DNA of 64,000 bases from Candidatus Rifleibacteriota bacterium (GTDB lineage: Bacteria > Muiribacteriota > Ozemobacteria > Ozemobacterales > Ozemobacteraceae), in contig JADFZL010000005.1 of assembly GCA_015232575.1 (NCBI GenBank), positions 137,624-201,623 on the forward strand. Direction: 5' to 3'. A program made the position numbers and the translations under genes. Below the pieces are notes generated by a model. It saw nothing but the letters and a program-made list of their open reading frames with translations. It had not been told where the DNA came from and did not search any database. Positions 16,419 through 26,240 of this stretch are shown in pieces. Numbering within the stretch: the stretch's first letter is position 1; every line of letters begins with the position of its first letter.

Positions 16419-18263
16419 TCAGCGATTGGTCAACTGCTGATATACGTGATTGTTTTGAATTAATTCCTGGTGTGTTCCGATGGCATGAATTCGGCCGTCG
16501 CACAAAACCATTATTCTATCGGCATTCTGGGCCGACGACAATCTGTGCGTAACGATTATGCTAGTCATATCCGGGAAAGATTGGTTCAGAACCTGCCAGA
16601 GTTGAAGCTCATTTTCAGCATCAAGACTTGAAGTGACATCGTCCATCAACAGCAGCTCAGGTTTTCCCGCCAAAGCTCTGGCAATCGAAAGCCTTTGTCT
16701 CTGGCCTCCCGAGAGGGTTACTCCTTTTTGTCCGACTTTCTCCTGATAGCTATTTGGAAAAGATCGAATTTCCTCATCAAATTGTGCTAATCTGGCACAT
16801 TCTTCAACTTCTCCGGACGGCCGGTTTCGCCAGAAATCTATATTGGCAGCAATCGTTTCAGAAAAAACAACCGGTTCCTGCTGAATGTAACCGATTTTAT
16901 CGCGAAGCGACTTTTTATCGAATTCTTCATTCGAAATTCCGTTAACTGAAAAGACGCCTTTATCTGGCGCAAGAATTCCTGCCACAAGGTTCAACAAAGT
17001 TGTCTTTCCGGAACCAATTTTTCCCACGATAGCGAGCTTTTCTCCTTTTCGAACAGAAAAATTCAAGTCCGATAACTCGAACGGAGTGGATTTTTCATCA
17101 GAGGAAGCCGCAATTGATTCGTTTGTAAGTTCCGAATTTGAGAGGTCTGAAAATCTGAAGGAAACGTCTTTAAATTCCAACTTTTCGAAATGTTCTATTT
17201 GGTGAGACCCTGTTTTTTCATCCCGCCAGTCTTTATTGCAATCTGCTATTTCTTCGAGACGATCAATAGATATGAAAGATTGAGCGAGTGTAACCAACAT
17301 CATTGGAATATCTATCAACGGAGAGACTATCATTCCAAGGTAACTGAAAAAGGCGTAATATTCGCCAATCGTAAGTTGCCCCTTAACGACCATGATTCCA
17401 CCAAAAAGAAGAACCAGAATCTGACCAAGGTAACTGAGAAACTGATAGAATATATTGAAAATTCCCTCAACCATTGCGACATCAATTTCGAGATCAATGC
17501 GACGATCCATTAATTGCCTGAAGATATTTATCTGCGACTCTTCGGCATTAAAGGATTTTAAAATTTTGATTCCCGAATATCCAGATTCAAGGAAATTGTT
17601 TGAGTCGGAAGTTCCCTCCTGAAGCTTTTTGAAGCGTTTTACAACGATGGGTTCAAACTTCACGAAAAACAAAACCATGAATGGAAGAGGAATGATCGCA
17701 AGAAGCGTCAGTTTCACGTTCAGCCAGAACATGCTGAAAAAGCAGAAAAATATAATACAGCTTGAATTAAACGCCCGAAATATACCTGAACAACAAAGCC
17801 ACGAGAGGCCCGGCGGATAAGCTTGTACATCTGTCGTGAGACGCGTAACCATATCTCCGGTACGAAATTTGAGAAAAAATTTATGCCCCTTTTCGAGAAT
17901 CTCGGCAAAATAAGCTTCTCTGAAAATGCGCTCAAAAATAAGATTCATTCGCCCTCTTAAAAATGGATATAAACCAGTGAACCATGATCCGATGCCTAAT
18001 CCGAGGAATAGCAAGAGCAGTTTGTTGCGTACATTATATGCCTCGGCAAAGTCAATTTTACCAGCATTGTACAGCTTGAGATTTTCGGCCATGCCATCGA
18101 TTATATACTTGAAAGTCAGCGGAAAAAGAACTGAAACAACGGTCGAAAGAATGGTCAGAACAAATAGAAGAAAAATCAGAAACCAGCGGTCTTTATAGTG
18201 GCTGATGATCCACTTCAGGTAATATATCCGCGCATGTTTAAGTTCCTTTTGGACTTGTTTCAA
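16419..18263 (-). CDS. ABC exporter half-transporter with degenerate ATP site
   Basis: This 614-residue protein has an N-terminal six-helix exporter domain (first helix near residues 25-50) fused to an ATPase domain. Walker A is GKIGSGKTT, the signature is LSGGQRQRLS and Walker B is LLLMDDVTSSLD. The catalytic glutamate after Walker B is replaced by aspartate, as in one half of heterodimeric exporters such as TM287/288, LmrCD and BmrCD. It overlaps the upstream half-transporter gene by four bases, so the two form one heterodimer. The substrate cannot be read from sequence: drugs, lipids or peptides are all possible. No C39 peptidase domain is present. It faces the radical SAM/peptide unit tail to tail. 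Confidence 0.92.
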   Translation of the reverse strand: MKQVQKELKHARIYYLKWIISHYKDRWFLIFLLFVLTILSTVVSVLFPLTFKYIIDGMAENLKLYNAGKIDFAEAYNVRNKLLLLFLGLGIGSWFTGLYPFLRGRMNLIFERIFREAYFAEILEKGHKFFLKFRTGDMVTRLTTDVQAYPPGLSWLCCSGIFRAFNSSCIIFFCFFSMFWLNVKLTLLAIIPLPFMVLFFVKFEPIVVKRFKKLQEGTSDSNNFLESGYSGIKILKSFNAEESQINIFRQLMDRRIDLEIDVAMVEGIFNIFYQFLSYLGQILVLLFGGIMVVKGQLTIGEYYAFFSYLGMIVSPLIDIPMMLVTLAQSFISIDRLEEIADCNKDWRDEKTGSHQIEHFEKLEFKDVSFRFSDLSNSELTNESIAASSDEKSTPFELSDLNFSVRKGEKLAIVGKIGSGKTTLLNLVAGILAPDKGVFSVNGISNEEFDKKSLRDKIGYIQQEPVVFSETIAANIDFWRNRPSGEVEECARLAQFDEEIRSFPNSYQEKVGQKGVTLSGGQRQRLSIARALAGKPELLLMDDVTSSLDAENELQLWQVLNQSFPDMTSIIVTHRLSSAQNADRIMVLCDGRIHAIGTHQELIQNNHVYQQLTNR

Positions 18264-20104
18264 GGGGAAATCTCCTCTGCCAGCATTTCCATGACGAATT
18301 CCGGTGTATTCAACTGTTCGTTGCCGGTATCAGGAATTATTTTCTTCGCTTCGGAAACCGCCTGCAAAAGTGCCAGTTTGCAATATACTCCGTTCAACAA
18401 CATCAGTTGATCGTGGTTTCCGGCCTCGATAATTCTTCCTTTATCAAAAACCAATATTTTGCTGGCATTGCAAATGGTCGACATCCGGTGAGCAATTATA
18501 AAGGCAGTTCTTCTTTCCATGAGTTTTTCCATGGATTTTTGCAGCATACGTTCAGTAATCACGTCAACGGAAGAAGTGGCTTCATCCAGAATAAGCAAAT
18601 CAGGATTCCTCACCAGAGCACGGACGTAAGAAAGAAGCTGACGCTCTCCCTGAGAAAAGTTCGCACCCCGTTCTGCCATTATCGTTTGATATCCATCTTT
18701 CCGCGACATGATGAAATCATGAACTCCAATGATTTGAGAGGCTTTTATAACTTCTTCATCAGGAATATCTGGTGAAAATGCCTTCAAGTTTTCCATGATT
18801 GTACCAGGAAACAGGTAGACTTCCTGAAGAACCAGGCTGATACCACGTCTCCATTCTGAAATTTTGTAATTTTTTATATCATCGCCGTCGGCGCGAATAG
18901 CTCCGCTGGTCGGGTCATAAAAGCGCAGTAAAAGATTAATACAGGTGGTTTTACCTGATCCGGAAGCTCCAACAAGCGCAATGTGTTCACCGCGATTAAC
19001 GGTAAAATTCACGTCGCGAAGTACCAGCTCATCCATATAAGCGAAATTCAAATTCTGGAATTCTATCAGTTCGATTGGCTGAAGTTTTCTGGCTATTTTC
19101 CCGTCATCCCGGACATCAGTCGGAGTGTCAAGAATTTCGAACACTCTCACCGCCGCTGCCAAAGAAGACTGAAGCTGTGCAATTACCTGCGAAATCTCTC
19201 TCAACGGATAATTGAATTGCCTCATCAGCTCAATGAACATGATTAAAGTTCCGAGTGTCATCTTCCCTTCGAAAATTTTTCCTGTACCATAATATAAGAC
19301 CCCCAGCAAAAAGAGGGTTTCCGTGACAAATCCAAAAGTCGGCCAGAAAAAGACGCAATCAAGCTTCAGCGTCCACAATTCGATATCGTACTTTTCGATA
19401 TTCATCTCAGCCAACTGCCTGGCAGCTTCTTTTTTTCTTCCATAAAGCTGAATAAGAGGAATGCCCTGAATGTATTCAGTCACATATCCAACCATTTCAC
19501 TGTTTTTTTCCCTGACCCGCTTATAAATTGAGCGCATATATCCGGAATAATGGATTAAAACCACGGCAGTTACGGGAATAACTATACATACGCCCGCACC
19601 AAACCAGGGCTGTTCGCGAATCATTATGAAAATGATTCCAAAAAGCAAAATGACACTGGAAAAAATCTGCACAGTGGCAAAAGAGAAAAGGCCTTTCAGT
19701 TGATTGGTGTCAGATTCGGTCCGTGTAATAAGGTTTCCGACTTTTTGCCGATCAAAAAATCTCATGCCTTGATGAATAGCGTGAGAAAATAAATCACTTT
19801 TGATACCGGCGACAATTCTTGATCCAACTTTTGTTAAGAGCTGTATCTGAAAATAGCTGACTACCGCACCAACCAGCAGACAGCAAATAAACATCATTGA
19901 AGCTTTTATGGCATAGTCGACATTTCCGCTCGGAATGGCTTTGTCGATTATTTCACGAAGAATGATCGGCTGGACAAGTTTAACACCCGTGACCACAAGC
20001 ACGGAAAGAATTGCCAGACTCATCAGATAAATATGCGGACGAAAAAACGGCAACAGCCGCCATATTACAGAGTATTTAATTTTAGGTTCCGATTGTTGTT
20101 CCAT
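18260..20104 (-). CDS. ABC exporter half-transporter, catalytic partner
   Basis: This 614-residue protein has the same layout as its downstream partner: six membrane helices, then an ATPase with Walker A GASGSGKTT and Walker B LLILDEATSSVD with the catalytic Glu intact. Its signature is FSQGERQLLS instead of LSGGQ. A non-canonical signature here plus the Glu-to-Asp change in the partner would place both defects in the same composite ATP site, the usual design of heterodimeric exporters. It is the first gene of the two-gene operon. Upstream lie a repeat element and the truncated modA leader. The substrate is unknown. Confidence 0.92.
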   Translation of the reverse strand: MEQQSEPKIKYSVIWRLLPFFRPHIYLMSLAILSVLVVTGVKLVQPIILREIIDKAIPSGNVDYAIKASMMFICCLLVGAVVSYFQIQLLTKVGSRIVAGIKSDLFSHAIHQGMRFFDRQKVGNLITRTESDTNQLKGLFSFATVQIFSSVILLFGIIFIMIREQPWFGAGVCIVIPVTAVVLIHYSGYMRSIYKRVREKNSEMVGYVTEYIQGIPLIQLYGRKKEAARQLAEMNIEKYDIELWTLKLDCVFFWPTFGFVTETLFLLGVLYYGTGKIFEGKMTLGTLIMFIELMRQFNYPLREISQVIAQLQSSLAAAVRVFEILDTPTDVRDDGKIARKLQPIELIEFQNLNFAYMDELVLRDVNFTVNRGEHIALVGASGSGKTTCINLLLRFYDPTSGAIRADGDDIKNYKISEWRRGISLVLQEVYLFPGTIMENLKAFSPDIPDEEVIKASQIIGVHDFIMSRKDGYQTIMAERGANFSQGERQLLSYVRALVRNPDLLILDEATSSVDVITERMLQKSMEKLMERRTAFIIAHRMSTICNASKILVFDKGRIIEAGNHDQLMLLNGVYCKLALLQAVSEAKKIIPDTGNEQLNTPEFVMEMLAEEISP

Positions 20105-20242
20105 TTATTAATCATCTAATCTAATTGAATTGAATAGCAATTTTAATAAAAGTCATGCATGTTTCCGAAAATCAAAAAATGAAATCAGACTGCCTTGTAA
20201 CGACTTCAGATTCATTGTTTCAAGGGTATATTTACGAAAAGT

Positions 20243-20374
20243 AGTGTACTTTGCTGTCATTTCGACCGAAGGGAGAAATCGCGCATTTACTGAGATCTCT
20301 CACATTCATTCGAGATGACAGCCACCCAAAAGTTAACACGCAATGCCCCATTATTTAGGATTTTGAGTGCTAAG
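20243..20374 (+). repeat. Palindromic MITE-like element (copy 6)
   Basis: Core TGTCATTTCGACCGAAGGGA (from 20255) to TTCATTCGAGATGACA (to 20320), then the family tail AAAGTTAACACGCAATGCCCC..TTATTTAGGATTTTGAGTGCTAAG. The left end is not clearly preserved. The rest of the gap (20375-20466) shows no gene. Confidence 0.8.
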
Positions 20375-20466
20375 AGCCCTGATAATTTAATTTTCGCCAG
20401 TTGATGCACGGTTACTATATCATATTTATAGTCGAAATCTCGATAGCTATTTTTCAATGGGTAATT

Positions 20467-20630
20467 GCTGATATTGAAAACTCTGCTTTAACATAGAACA
20501 TTATTCAGTAGCGTAAAATAGAGGATAATAAAAAAAGGAGGAGGTTGATATGATTACCAGGATAAAATATTCTGTTTATTTAATGATTTTATTGAAAGCC
20601 AGGGAAAATGCGGTTAATTCTTGTATTTAA
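20467..20630 (+). pseudogene. Truncated duplicate of the modA promoter and signal peptide
   Basis: From TGCTGATATTGAAAACTCTG (20467) through the ribosome-binding site and first codons, this matches the sequence in front of modA (26405 on), with scattered differences. The reading frame starts at 20550 with MITRIKYSVYLMILL, against MITRIKSSIYLMFLM in the intact gene. It then loses similarity and stops after 26 codons. It is therefore a 5' fragment of a second modA-like gene, or the scar left when DNA inserted between duplicated leaders. The residual ribosome-binding site (AAAGGAGGAGG) is strong. Bases 20631-20814 hold no gene that I can support. Confidence 0.8.
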
Positions 20631-20814
20631 AAAATCCTGTGGTTTCGGGGGAATAATGATATTTTTTTCCATTGAAACTATTTCTGCTTATTAGTGTGGT
20701 GTGTGCATTTAAGCAATTGTCTAATTTCTGATGTCTAATTTTTGCTTGACTTTTTGGGGAATTCATACTAAAACAGGCTCCTGAATTTGAAATCATACTT
20801 ATGAAAATAATTAG

Positions 20815-22632
20815 ATGAAAATTACATTGAAAAAGAAAATACTGCTTGGAAATGGTGTTGCTTTGTTTTTAATGTTTGCAGTGATAATCTGGGCAATTGT
20901 CAACTTGATATCACTGGGAAAGGCAACAGATGAAATCTTAAGCGAGAACTATCGCAGTATTCTTGCTGCAGAAAACATGGTCGATGCCTTAGAACGTCTT
21001 GATAGTGCAATATTACTTGTTCTTCTAGGTGACAGAGAAAGAGGCAATTCTCAATTCAGAAATAATGATGCGGTGTTCATTGAATGGCTGTCACGCGCAA
21101 AAGATAATATTACAATACACGGAGAAGCAGAACTTGTCCAACTAATTGCTTCCCAATATTCGGATTTTCGCGGACTTTTCGCTCAGACGGAATTTAATAA
21201 AATTAATGTTGATTATTATCATGAGAAAATCTTTCCTCAGTTCGCGAAAATTCGCGAAAAATGTGTCGATCTCAGGACTATTAATGAGAAAACCATGTAT
21301 TATGCGAGTAACAGAGCTGGAAATGTTGCTTCTCATGCAATTTGGACAACGTCAATTGTCGGGTTGTCCGCATTATTGATTGCCATTCTTTTCAGCGTTA
21401 TCCTGGCAGAACGCATAGTCAAGCCAATTCATATTTTTATGGAGGCATCAAGAAAAATATCATCAGGGGATTATGTTGTAAGAGTTACAACTGAAACTGG
21501 CGATGAACTTGAAAGCCTGGCTGAGGAATTTAATTTGATGGCCTCCCGGCTTCACAGATATAATGAAATGAATATTGAGCAGATTATTTCTGAAAAAAAT
21601 AAGGGAGAAGCTATTTTATCAAGCATTGAAGATGCTCTAATCGTTTTTAACGACAGCTTATTGGTAACAGCGATTAATCCTTCAGCACGAAATATACTCA
21701 AAATTACGTTTTCAGAGCCGCTATCAATGCATTGCAGAGATCTCCTGCCCAATTCGGATATTTGCGATGTTATTCATAAAACAGTTGAAACTGGTATACA
21801 GGTAGACATTCCTGCCGAGCAGAGTATTGTAACTTTTTCAGATTACGGTCAGACCCGCCACTATCTATTTTCAGTCACAATAATTCGTGGAAGGGATCGA
21901 AAGTTGTCTGGAATTGTTTTATTGCTGAGAGATATCTCAAAGATGAGAGAAGTTGAAAGATTGAAAAGTGAATTTATTCTGGCAGCGTCTCACGAATTGC
22001 GGACGCCTCTTACAAGTTTGGGTATGAGCGTTGATTTGTTGCTTGAACGTGTGGCAGATACTCTATCTGAGAGAGACCGCGGGCTTTTGGTAACTGCTCA
22101 TGAAGAGACTCGTCGGATGAAATCTCTAGTAAATGATTTGCTTGACCTTTCAAAGATGGAGGCTGGAAAAATTGAAATGGAGTTTGATAATGTTACGATT
22201 GACTCCCTTTTTGAAAAGGTAAAATCAGTTTTCAAAAGTCAGGCAGAAATGAAAGAAATTAATATCATTACTGACAATACAGATGATTTACCTCAAGTTC
22301 GAGCCGATGCGAATAAAATTGCCTGGGTTCTGAGCAATCTAATTTCCAATGCGCTGAGATACGTCCGTCGGCAGGGTTACATCAGACTCATTGCTCAAAA
22401 AATTTCACTAAATGTTCATATTACCGTTCTGGATAACGGAATTGGAATTCCAGCTGAATTTCAGACTCGAATTTTTGAAAAATTTGCTCAGGTTAGAGGT
22501 CAGGAATCAGGTGGATCTGGTCTGGGGCTTGCGATATGCAGGGAAATAATAAGAGCGCATGGCGGATCAATATGGGTTGAATCTACACCTGGCAAAGGAA
22601 GCAGTTTTACATTTGTTTTACCTGTTGCCTGA
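20815..22632 (+). CDS. Membrane sensor histidine kinase (HAMP-PAS-HisKA)
   Basis: This 605-residue kinase has a first membrane helix at residues 10-30, a helical extracytoplasmic sensor of about 140 residues, a second helix near 175-200 (SIVGLSALLIAILFSVILA) and a HAMP segment. A PAS domain spans about 265-375. The HisKA box is LAASHELRTPLTSL, with the phosphoacceptor His at about 393. The HATPase domain has the N box (WVLSNLISNALRYV), DNGIGIP and GSGLGLAICREI. The overall layout resembles KinB/NtrY-type sensors. It starts a five-gene run with a TPR response regulator and Trk potassium genes, so a role in ionic or osmotic control is plausible. The stimulus is not known. Confidence 0.93.
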   Translation: MKITLKKKILLGNGVALFLMFAVIIWAIVNLISLGKATDEILSENYRSILAAENMVDALERLDSAILLVLLGDRERGNSQFRNNDAVFIEWLSRAKDNITIHGEAELVQLIASQYSDFRGLFAQTEFNKINVDYYHEKIFPQFAKIREKCVDLRTINEKTMYYASNRAGNVASHAIWTTSIVGLSALLIAILFSVILAERIVKPIHIFMEASRKISSGDYVVRVTTETGDELESLAEEFNLMASRLHRYNEMNIEQIISEKNKGEAILSSIEDALIVFNDSLLVTAINPSARNILKITFSEPLSMHCRDLLPNSDICDVIHKTVETGIQVDIPAEQSIVTFSDYGQTRHYLFSVTIIRGRDRKLSGIVLLLRDISKMREVERLKSEFILAASHELRTPLTSLGMSVDLLLERVADTLSERDRGLLVTAHEETRRMKSLVNDLLDLSKMEAGKIEMEFDNVTIDSLFEKVKSVFKSQAEMKEINIITDNTDDLPQVRADANKIAWVLSNLISNALRYVRRQGYIRLIAQKISLNVHITVLDNGIGIPAEFQTRIFEKFAQVRGQESGGSGLGLAICREIIRAHGGSIWVESTPGKGSSFTFVLPVA

Positions 22633-22665
22633 TCTGGATTGTACAATATGATTCAGGAGATGATT

Positions 22666-23358
22666 ATGGAAAATAAATCGGTTCTTATCGTTGATGATGA
22701 AAAAAACATTTGTATTACCGTTTCACAAGCTATTGAAACGAATGAAGTCAGTGTTGATTACGCTGTTAACGGGGAAGAGGCGCTTCAGAAAATGTCTGAA
22801 AAGTTATATAATCTGGTTTTCCTTGATTTGAAAATGCCGGGTATGTCAGGGATTGAAGTGTTATTCAAAATAAAAGAAACATGGCCATCAGTCAAGGTAG
22901 TCATTGTCAGCGCACATGGAGACATTAAATCCGCCGTTGGAGCAATAAAGATTGGAGCATTGGATTTCATTCAAAAACCGTTCAGCCCGGAGGAAATACG
23001 AAGTATTACCTCTAAATATCTTTATGCCCGTCCTGAAAAGTCAGAGGTTTCTGAGAAAGCTGAAATTCCTGAGATGGATTATATTTCACTTATTAAGTGT
23101 TCCAGAAAGCTAATAAAAGATCGAAAATACTCTGAAGCGAGTGCAACTATTCGAAAAGCTATTGCACTTGACATAGGAAAACCTGATGGATACAACCTTT
23201 TAGGCGTATTATTTGAATTAAGGAATGACAAGATTGAAGCGATAAAATACTATCGTCTGGCTCTTGAAGTTGATCCAACCTTTCAGTCTGCACGCTCGAA
23301 CCTGAGTAGAGCCACCTCATGGAACATGGATGGCGATGTTCAACTCGGATCTGATTGA
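22666..23358 (+). CDS. Response regulator with TPR output domain
   Basis: This 230-residue protein has an N-terminal receiver domain with the acidic pair D10-D11, the phosphoacceptor D54 (LVFLDLKMPGMSG), a Ser after strand 4 (VIVSAHGD) and the conserved KP (QKPFSP). There is no DNA-binding domain. The C-terminal 90 residues form TPR-like helices (KYSEASATIRKAIALD, GYNLLGVLFELRNDKIEAIKYYRLALEVDP-type repeats), so output is probably by protein-protein contact. I start it at the ATG at 22666, preceded by AGGAG, instead of an upstream TTG. It lies 33 bp behind the kinase gene. Confidence 0.9.
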   Translation: MENKSVLIVDDEKNICITVSQAIETNEVSVDYAVNGEEALQKMSEKLYNLVFLDLKMPGMSGIEVLFKIKETWPSVKVVIVSAHGDIKSAVGAIKIGALDFIQKPFSPEEIRSITSKYLYARPEKSEVSEKAEIPEMDYISLIKCSRKLIKDRKYSEASATIRKAIALDIGKPDGYNLLGVLFELRNDKIEAIKYYRLALEVDPTFQSARSNLSRATSWNMDGDVQLGSD

Positions 23359-23396
23359 CCAGGAAGGTATTTCCACCCGATTTAAGAGGAAGACAA

Positions 23397-23816
23397 ATGT
23401 TAAACAATAAGTATGTTGTAATTGCCGGATGTGGAAGACTGGGTTCATATCTGGCTGATCAATTAAGTCGCAACGGAAATTCAGTCGTGATAATTGATGT
23501 TAATGATGCAGCATTCAGTAATTTATCTCCTGATTTTAGTGGATTCAGATTAGAAGGCGATACAACCAGAATGGCAGTTCTGAATGACGCTAAGCTAAAA
23601 CTTGCAGATATTCTGATTTCTGTCACACATGATGATAACATTAATCTCATGGTTGCGCAGATTGCCAGAAAACTGTTCAATGTTCCGCAGATTCTTGCAA
23701 GAGTGTTTGATTCAAAAAAGGGAGAAGTCTATGCAGATTCTGGAATTAAAATCATTTCTCCCGCTGCAATTGCTGCACAAATGTTTCTGAATGCTGTAGA
23801 AGCGCCTGTTAAGTAA
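23397..23816 (+). CDS. TrkA-N domain protein (potassium channel regulator), short form
   Basis: This 139-residue protein consists of one Rossmann-type RCK/TrkA-N domain: GCGRLGSYLADQL nucleotide-binding loop, acidic end of strand 2 (VIIDVND), GDTTRMAVLNDA and the SVTHDDNINLMVAQIA segment. It lacks the TrkA-C domain. It binds NAD(H) or ATP and gates the TrkH channel from the cytoplasm. The ATG at 23397 has AGAGGAAG upstream. A longer in-frame start overlapping the response regulator is less likely. Together with the next gene it replaces the usual two-domain TrkA. Confidence 0.9.
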   Translation: MLNNKYVVIAGCGRLGSYLADQLSRNGNSVVIIDVNDAAFSNLSPDFSGFRLEGDTTRMAVLNDAKLKLADILISVTHDDNINLMVAQIARKLFNVPQILARVFDSKKGEVYADSGIKIISPAAIAAQMFLNAVEAPVK

Positions 23817-23929
23817 TGCTGAATTTGGTGGATCTACAAGATTAAGGCGACTGCCATCCATCCAACAAATCTGCTAATTGTGCATATTCTCCAGAAACAG
23901 GATGTCTGAAGTTAGGAAAGGTGTGTGAA

Positions 23930-24613
23930 ATGAAGATAATCATTTGTGGAGGTGGTCAGGCTCTGTATTTTCTGAGTCGCAACTTCATTTCGAAGGGATA
24001 TGAAGTTGCTATTGTTAATCAAAGCAGGGAAGAATGTATCCAGTTTGCCCGTCAGATCAGAGTGGGAATACTTTGCGGAGATGCAAGTAATGAAGATATT
24101 CTGCAACAAGCTGGTGCTATGGGAGCAGATGCTTTGCTTGCAATTACCCCGAAAGATCAGGACAATCTGGTTATATGCCAGTTGGCATCCCACAAATTCG
24201 GCATTCCAAGAACGGTAGCACTGGCTAATGATCCTGACAATGCAAAAGTGTTTGAAAAAATGGGTGTTTCGGCTTTTTCAACTACTCAAATTATCGGAAG
24301 CCTGATTGAACAGAGGGCATCGCTTGAACAGATCATAAATCTTCTGCCGATAGAAGAAGGAAAAGTCAATGTTACTGAAATTTTGCTTGATATAGATTCA
24401 CCTGTTTCCGGAAAATTTCTGAAAGATATCGAACTTCCAGAGAATTCTTTGGTTGCGGTTGTTATTCGAAACAACATTTCGATTGTACCACGCGGTGGAA
24501 ACGATTTGCAGGCGGGCGACAGAGTTGTATTGATTACTCTTTCAGAAAATCACGGGAAAGTCATGAAAATGTTTACCAGCAGAAAGAGCTTATATCATAA
24601 ACATCAGAAGTAA
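23930..24613 (+). CDS. trkA: TrkA family potassium uptake protein
   Basis: This 227-residue protein has a TrkA-N Rossmann domain (IIICGGGQALYFLSRNF; GDASNEDILQQAGA; ITPKDQDNLVICQLA) and a C-terminal TrkA-C domain (TEILLDIDSPVSGKFLKDI, LQAGDRVVLITL). The residue at the end of strand 2 is Asn (VNQS) instead of the acid preferred for NAD binding, so nucleotide preference may differ from its partner at 23397-23816. It forms the cytoplasmic gating ring for TrkH, encoded 66 bp downstream. Confidence 0.92.
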   Translation: MKIIICGGGQALYFLSRNFISKGYEVAIVNQSREECIQFARQIRVGILCGDASNEDILQQAGAMGADALLAITPKDQDNLVICQLASHKFGIPRTVALANDPDNAKVFEKMGVSAFSTTQIIGSLIEQRASLEQIINLLPIEEGKVNVTEILLDIDSPVSGKFLKDIELPENSLVAVVIRNNISIVPRGGNDLQAGDRVVLITLSENHGKVMKMFTSRKSLYHKHQK

Positions 24614-24679
24614 TACGGAAACGTTTGAATAAGGGTATTAAATAGACAAATGTAATTGCCTTTTGAATAGGAGTTTTTT

Positions 24680-26152
24680 GTGCGGGAAAAGGAATATCTT
24701 CAATCTCAATATTCTGCCATTTTTTCTTATACCGGAATAATTATATTTCTTGCGGGCGGAATAATGTTGTTTCCACTACTCATTTTGCGTTATTACCCAG
24801 ATGAGTCAACACATGCTATTTCATTTCTCGTTCCGTCCGGAATTTTAATTTCGTGCGGTTTTGGGCTTTGGAGGAAGTTCAGGGTCTATACAGACACAAC
24901 TCTTTCTGTACAGGAAGGTGGAATTATTGTTTTCCTGAGCTGGATAATAGTAGTAGTTTTTTCCGCACTTCCTTTTGTGACAATTCTTGATATTCCATTC
25001 TCAAGGGCATTGTTTGAATCTGTCAGTGGTTGGACCACCACTGGTCTTTCCATTGTTGATGTTACACGGGCTGAGAAAATTGTTCTCATCTGGCGAAGCA
25101 TTACTCAATTCTTTGGAGGAGCCGGACTGGCAATTATCATGATGTCAGCTATTGTGGGCCCAACGGGCATTGGAATTTCAAGTGCTGAAGGAAGGAGCGA
25201 TCAGCTAGTACCTCAGGTCAGGCAATCAGCTCGCCTGGTATTGATTATCTATGCCGGTTATGCCATTATCGGATCATTAGCATACTGGTTTGCCGGAATG
25301 ACACTTTTTGATGCAATCAATCACTCTTTTGCGGCGGTTTCAACGGGAGGGTTTTCAACCCATCCCGAAAGCATTGGATATTGGAATTCTACGCTTATTG
25401 AAGCAATAACAATTCCACTGATGATTCTGGGAAATTTAAGTTTCGTAACAGCCTGGTACCTTCTGCGGGGGCAGTTCAGTGTTGTTATAAGAAATGGTGA
25501 AGTACAAGTAATGGCAGTCGCTATTCCCGTAGCCTCCTTTGCAGTATTCTTTCTAACTTGTCAGGCTGTTTATCCACAGATGGAAAAATCAATCAGAGTT
25601 GCAATATTTGAAACAATCTCAGCATTAACTACAACAGGTTTTTCAACGGTCAGTTATAATAACTGGAATTCTTTTGGAATCATTCTTTTGATCGGATTAA
25701 TGTTAATTGGCGGGGGGACCTGCTCAACTGCAGGAGGCCTGAAACAATCCAGATTTTATCTTATGTTAAGAGTGTTTTATTGGTATTTGAAGCGATCTAT
25801 GATGTCCCGCAATTCAATCGTTGAAAATTCAATCTGGGAAGGAAACAAAAAGATATTTATTGATGATAGAAAAATCCAGGAGGTATTTGTATTTGCTTTT
25901 CTATATTTTATAATATATTTTTTTGGTGTAATGCTTTTATGTTACAGTGGATTTTCTGTAAGTGACTCAATGTTTGAATTTGCCTCAGCAATCGGAACAG
26001 CCGGACTTACTATTGGCGTAACATCTGCTCAGATGCCCGATATTGCATTATGGGGACTTACTTTTGCAATGTTTCTTGGAAGACTGGAATTTTTTGTTGT
26101 GTTTATCAGCATCATTAAAATATTTAGAGATACTCGCAAAGTGGTAATGTGA
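24680..26152 (+). CDS. trkH: TrkH family potassium uptake membrane protein
   Basis: This 490-residue integral membrane protein of the SKT superfamily carries the four pore-loop filters expected of TrkH: SGWTTTGLS, VSTGGFST, SALTTTGFST and AIGTAGLTIG. They are spread over eight or more membrane helices. It starts with GTG preceded by TAGGAG. It conducts potassium (or sodium) inward under control of the two TrkA-type proteins encoded upstream. A repeat element begins immediately after its stop codon. Confidence 0.95.
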   Translation: MREKEYLQSQYSAIFSYTGIIIFLAGGIMLFPLLILRYYPDESTHAISFLVPSGILISCGFGLWRKFRVYTDTTLSVQEGGIIVFLSWIIVVVFSALPFVTILDIPFSRALFESVSGWTTTGLSIVDVTRAEKIVLIWRSITQFFGGAGLAIIMMSAIVGPTGIGISSAEGRSDQLVPQVRQSARLVLIIYAGYAIIGSLAYWFAGMTLFDAINHSFAAVSTGGFSTHPESIGYWNSTLIEAITIPLMILGNLSFVTAWYLLRGQFSVVIRNGEVQVMAVAIPVASFAVFFLTCQAVYPQMEKSIRVAIFETISALTTTGFSTVSYNNWNSFGIILLIGLMLIGGGTCSTAGGLKQSRFYLMLRVFYWYLKRSMMSRNSIVENSIWEGNKKIFIDDRKIQEVFVFAFLYFIIYFFGVMLLCYSGFSVSDSMFEFASAIGTAGLTIGVTSAQMPDIALWGLTFAMFLGRLEFFVVFISIIKIFRDTRKVVM

Positions 26153-26180
26153 GCATCTCTCCCTTCGGTCGAAATGACAG
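26153..26180 (-). repeat. Palindromic MITE-like element, half copy (copy 7)
   Basis: Only one core arm remains, in reverse orientation: ATCTCTCCCTTCGGTCGAAATGACA. It starts directly behind the trkH stop codon. Sixty bases further on lies a full copy (copy 8). Confidence 0.75.
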
Positions 26181-26240
26181 TAAAATATTTCCTCTTTGAG
26201 AGAATGCGACCATTTAGCGGAAGTACTCTTTGCAGTTGCC

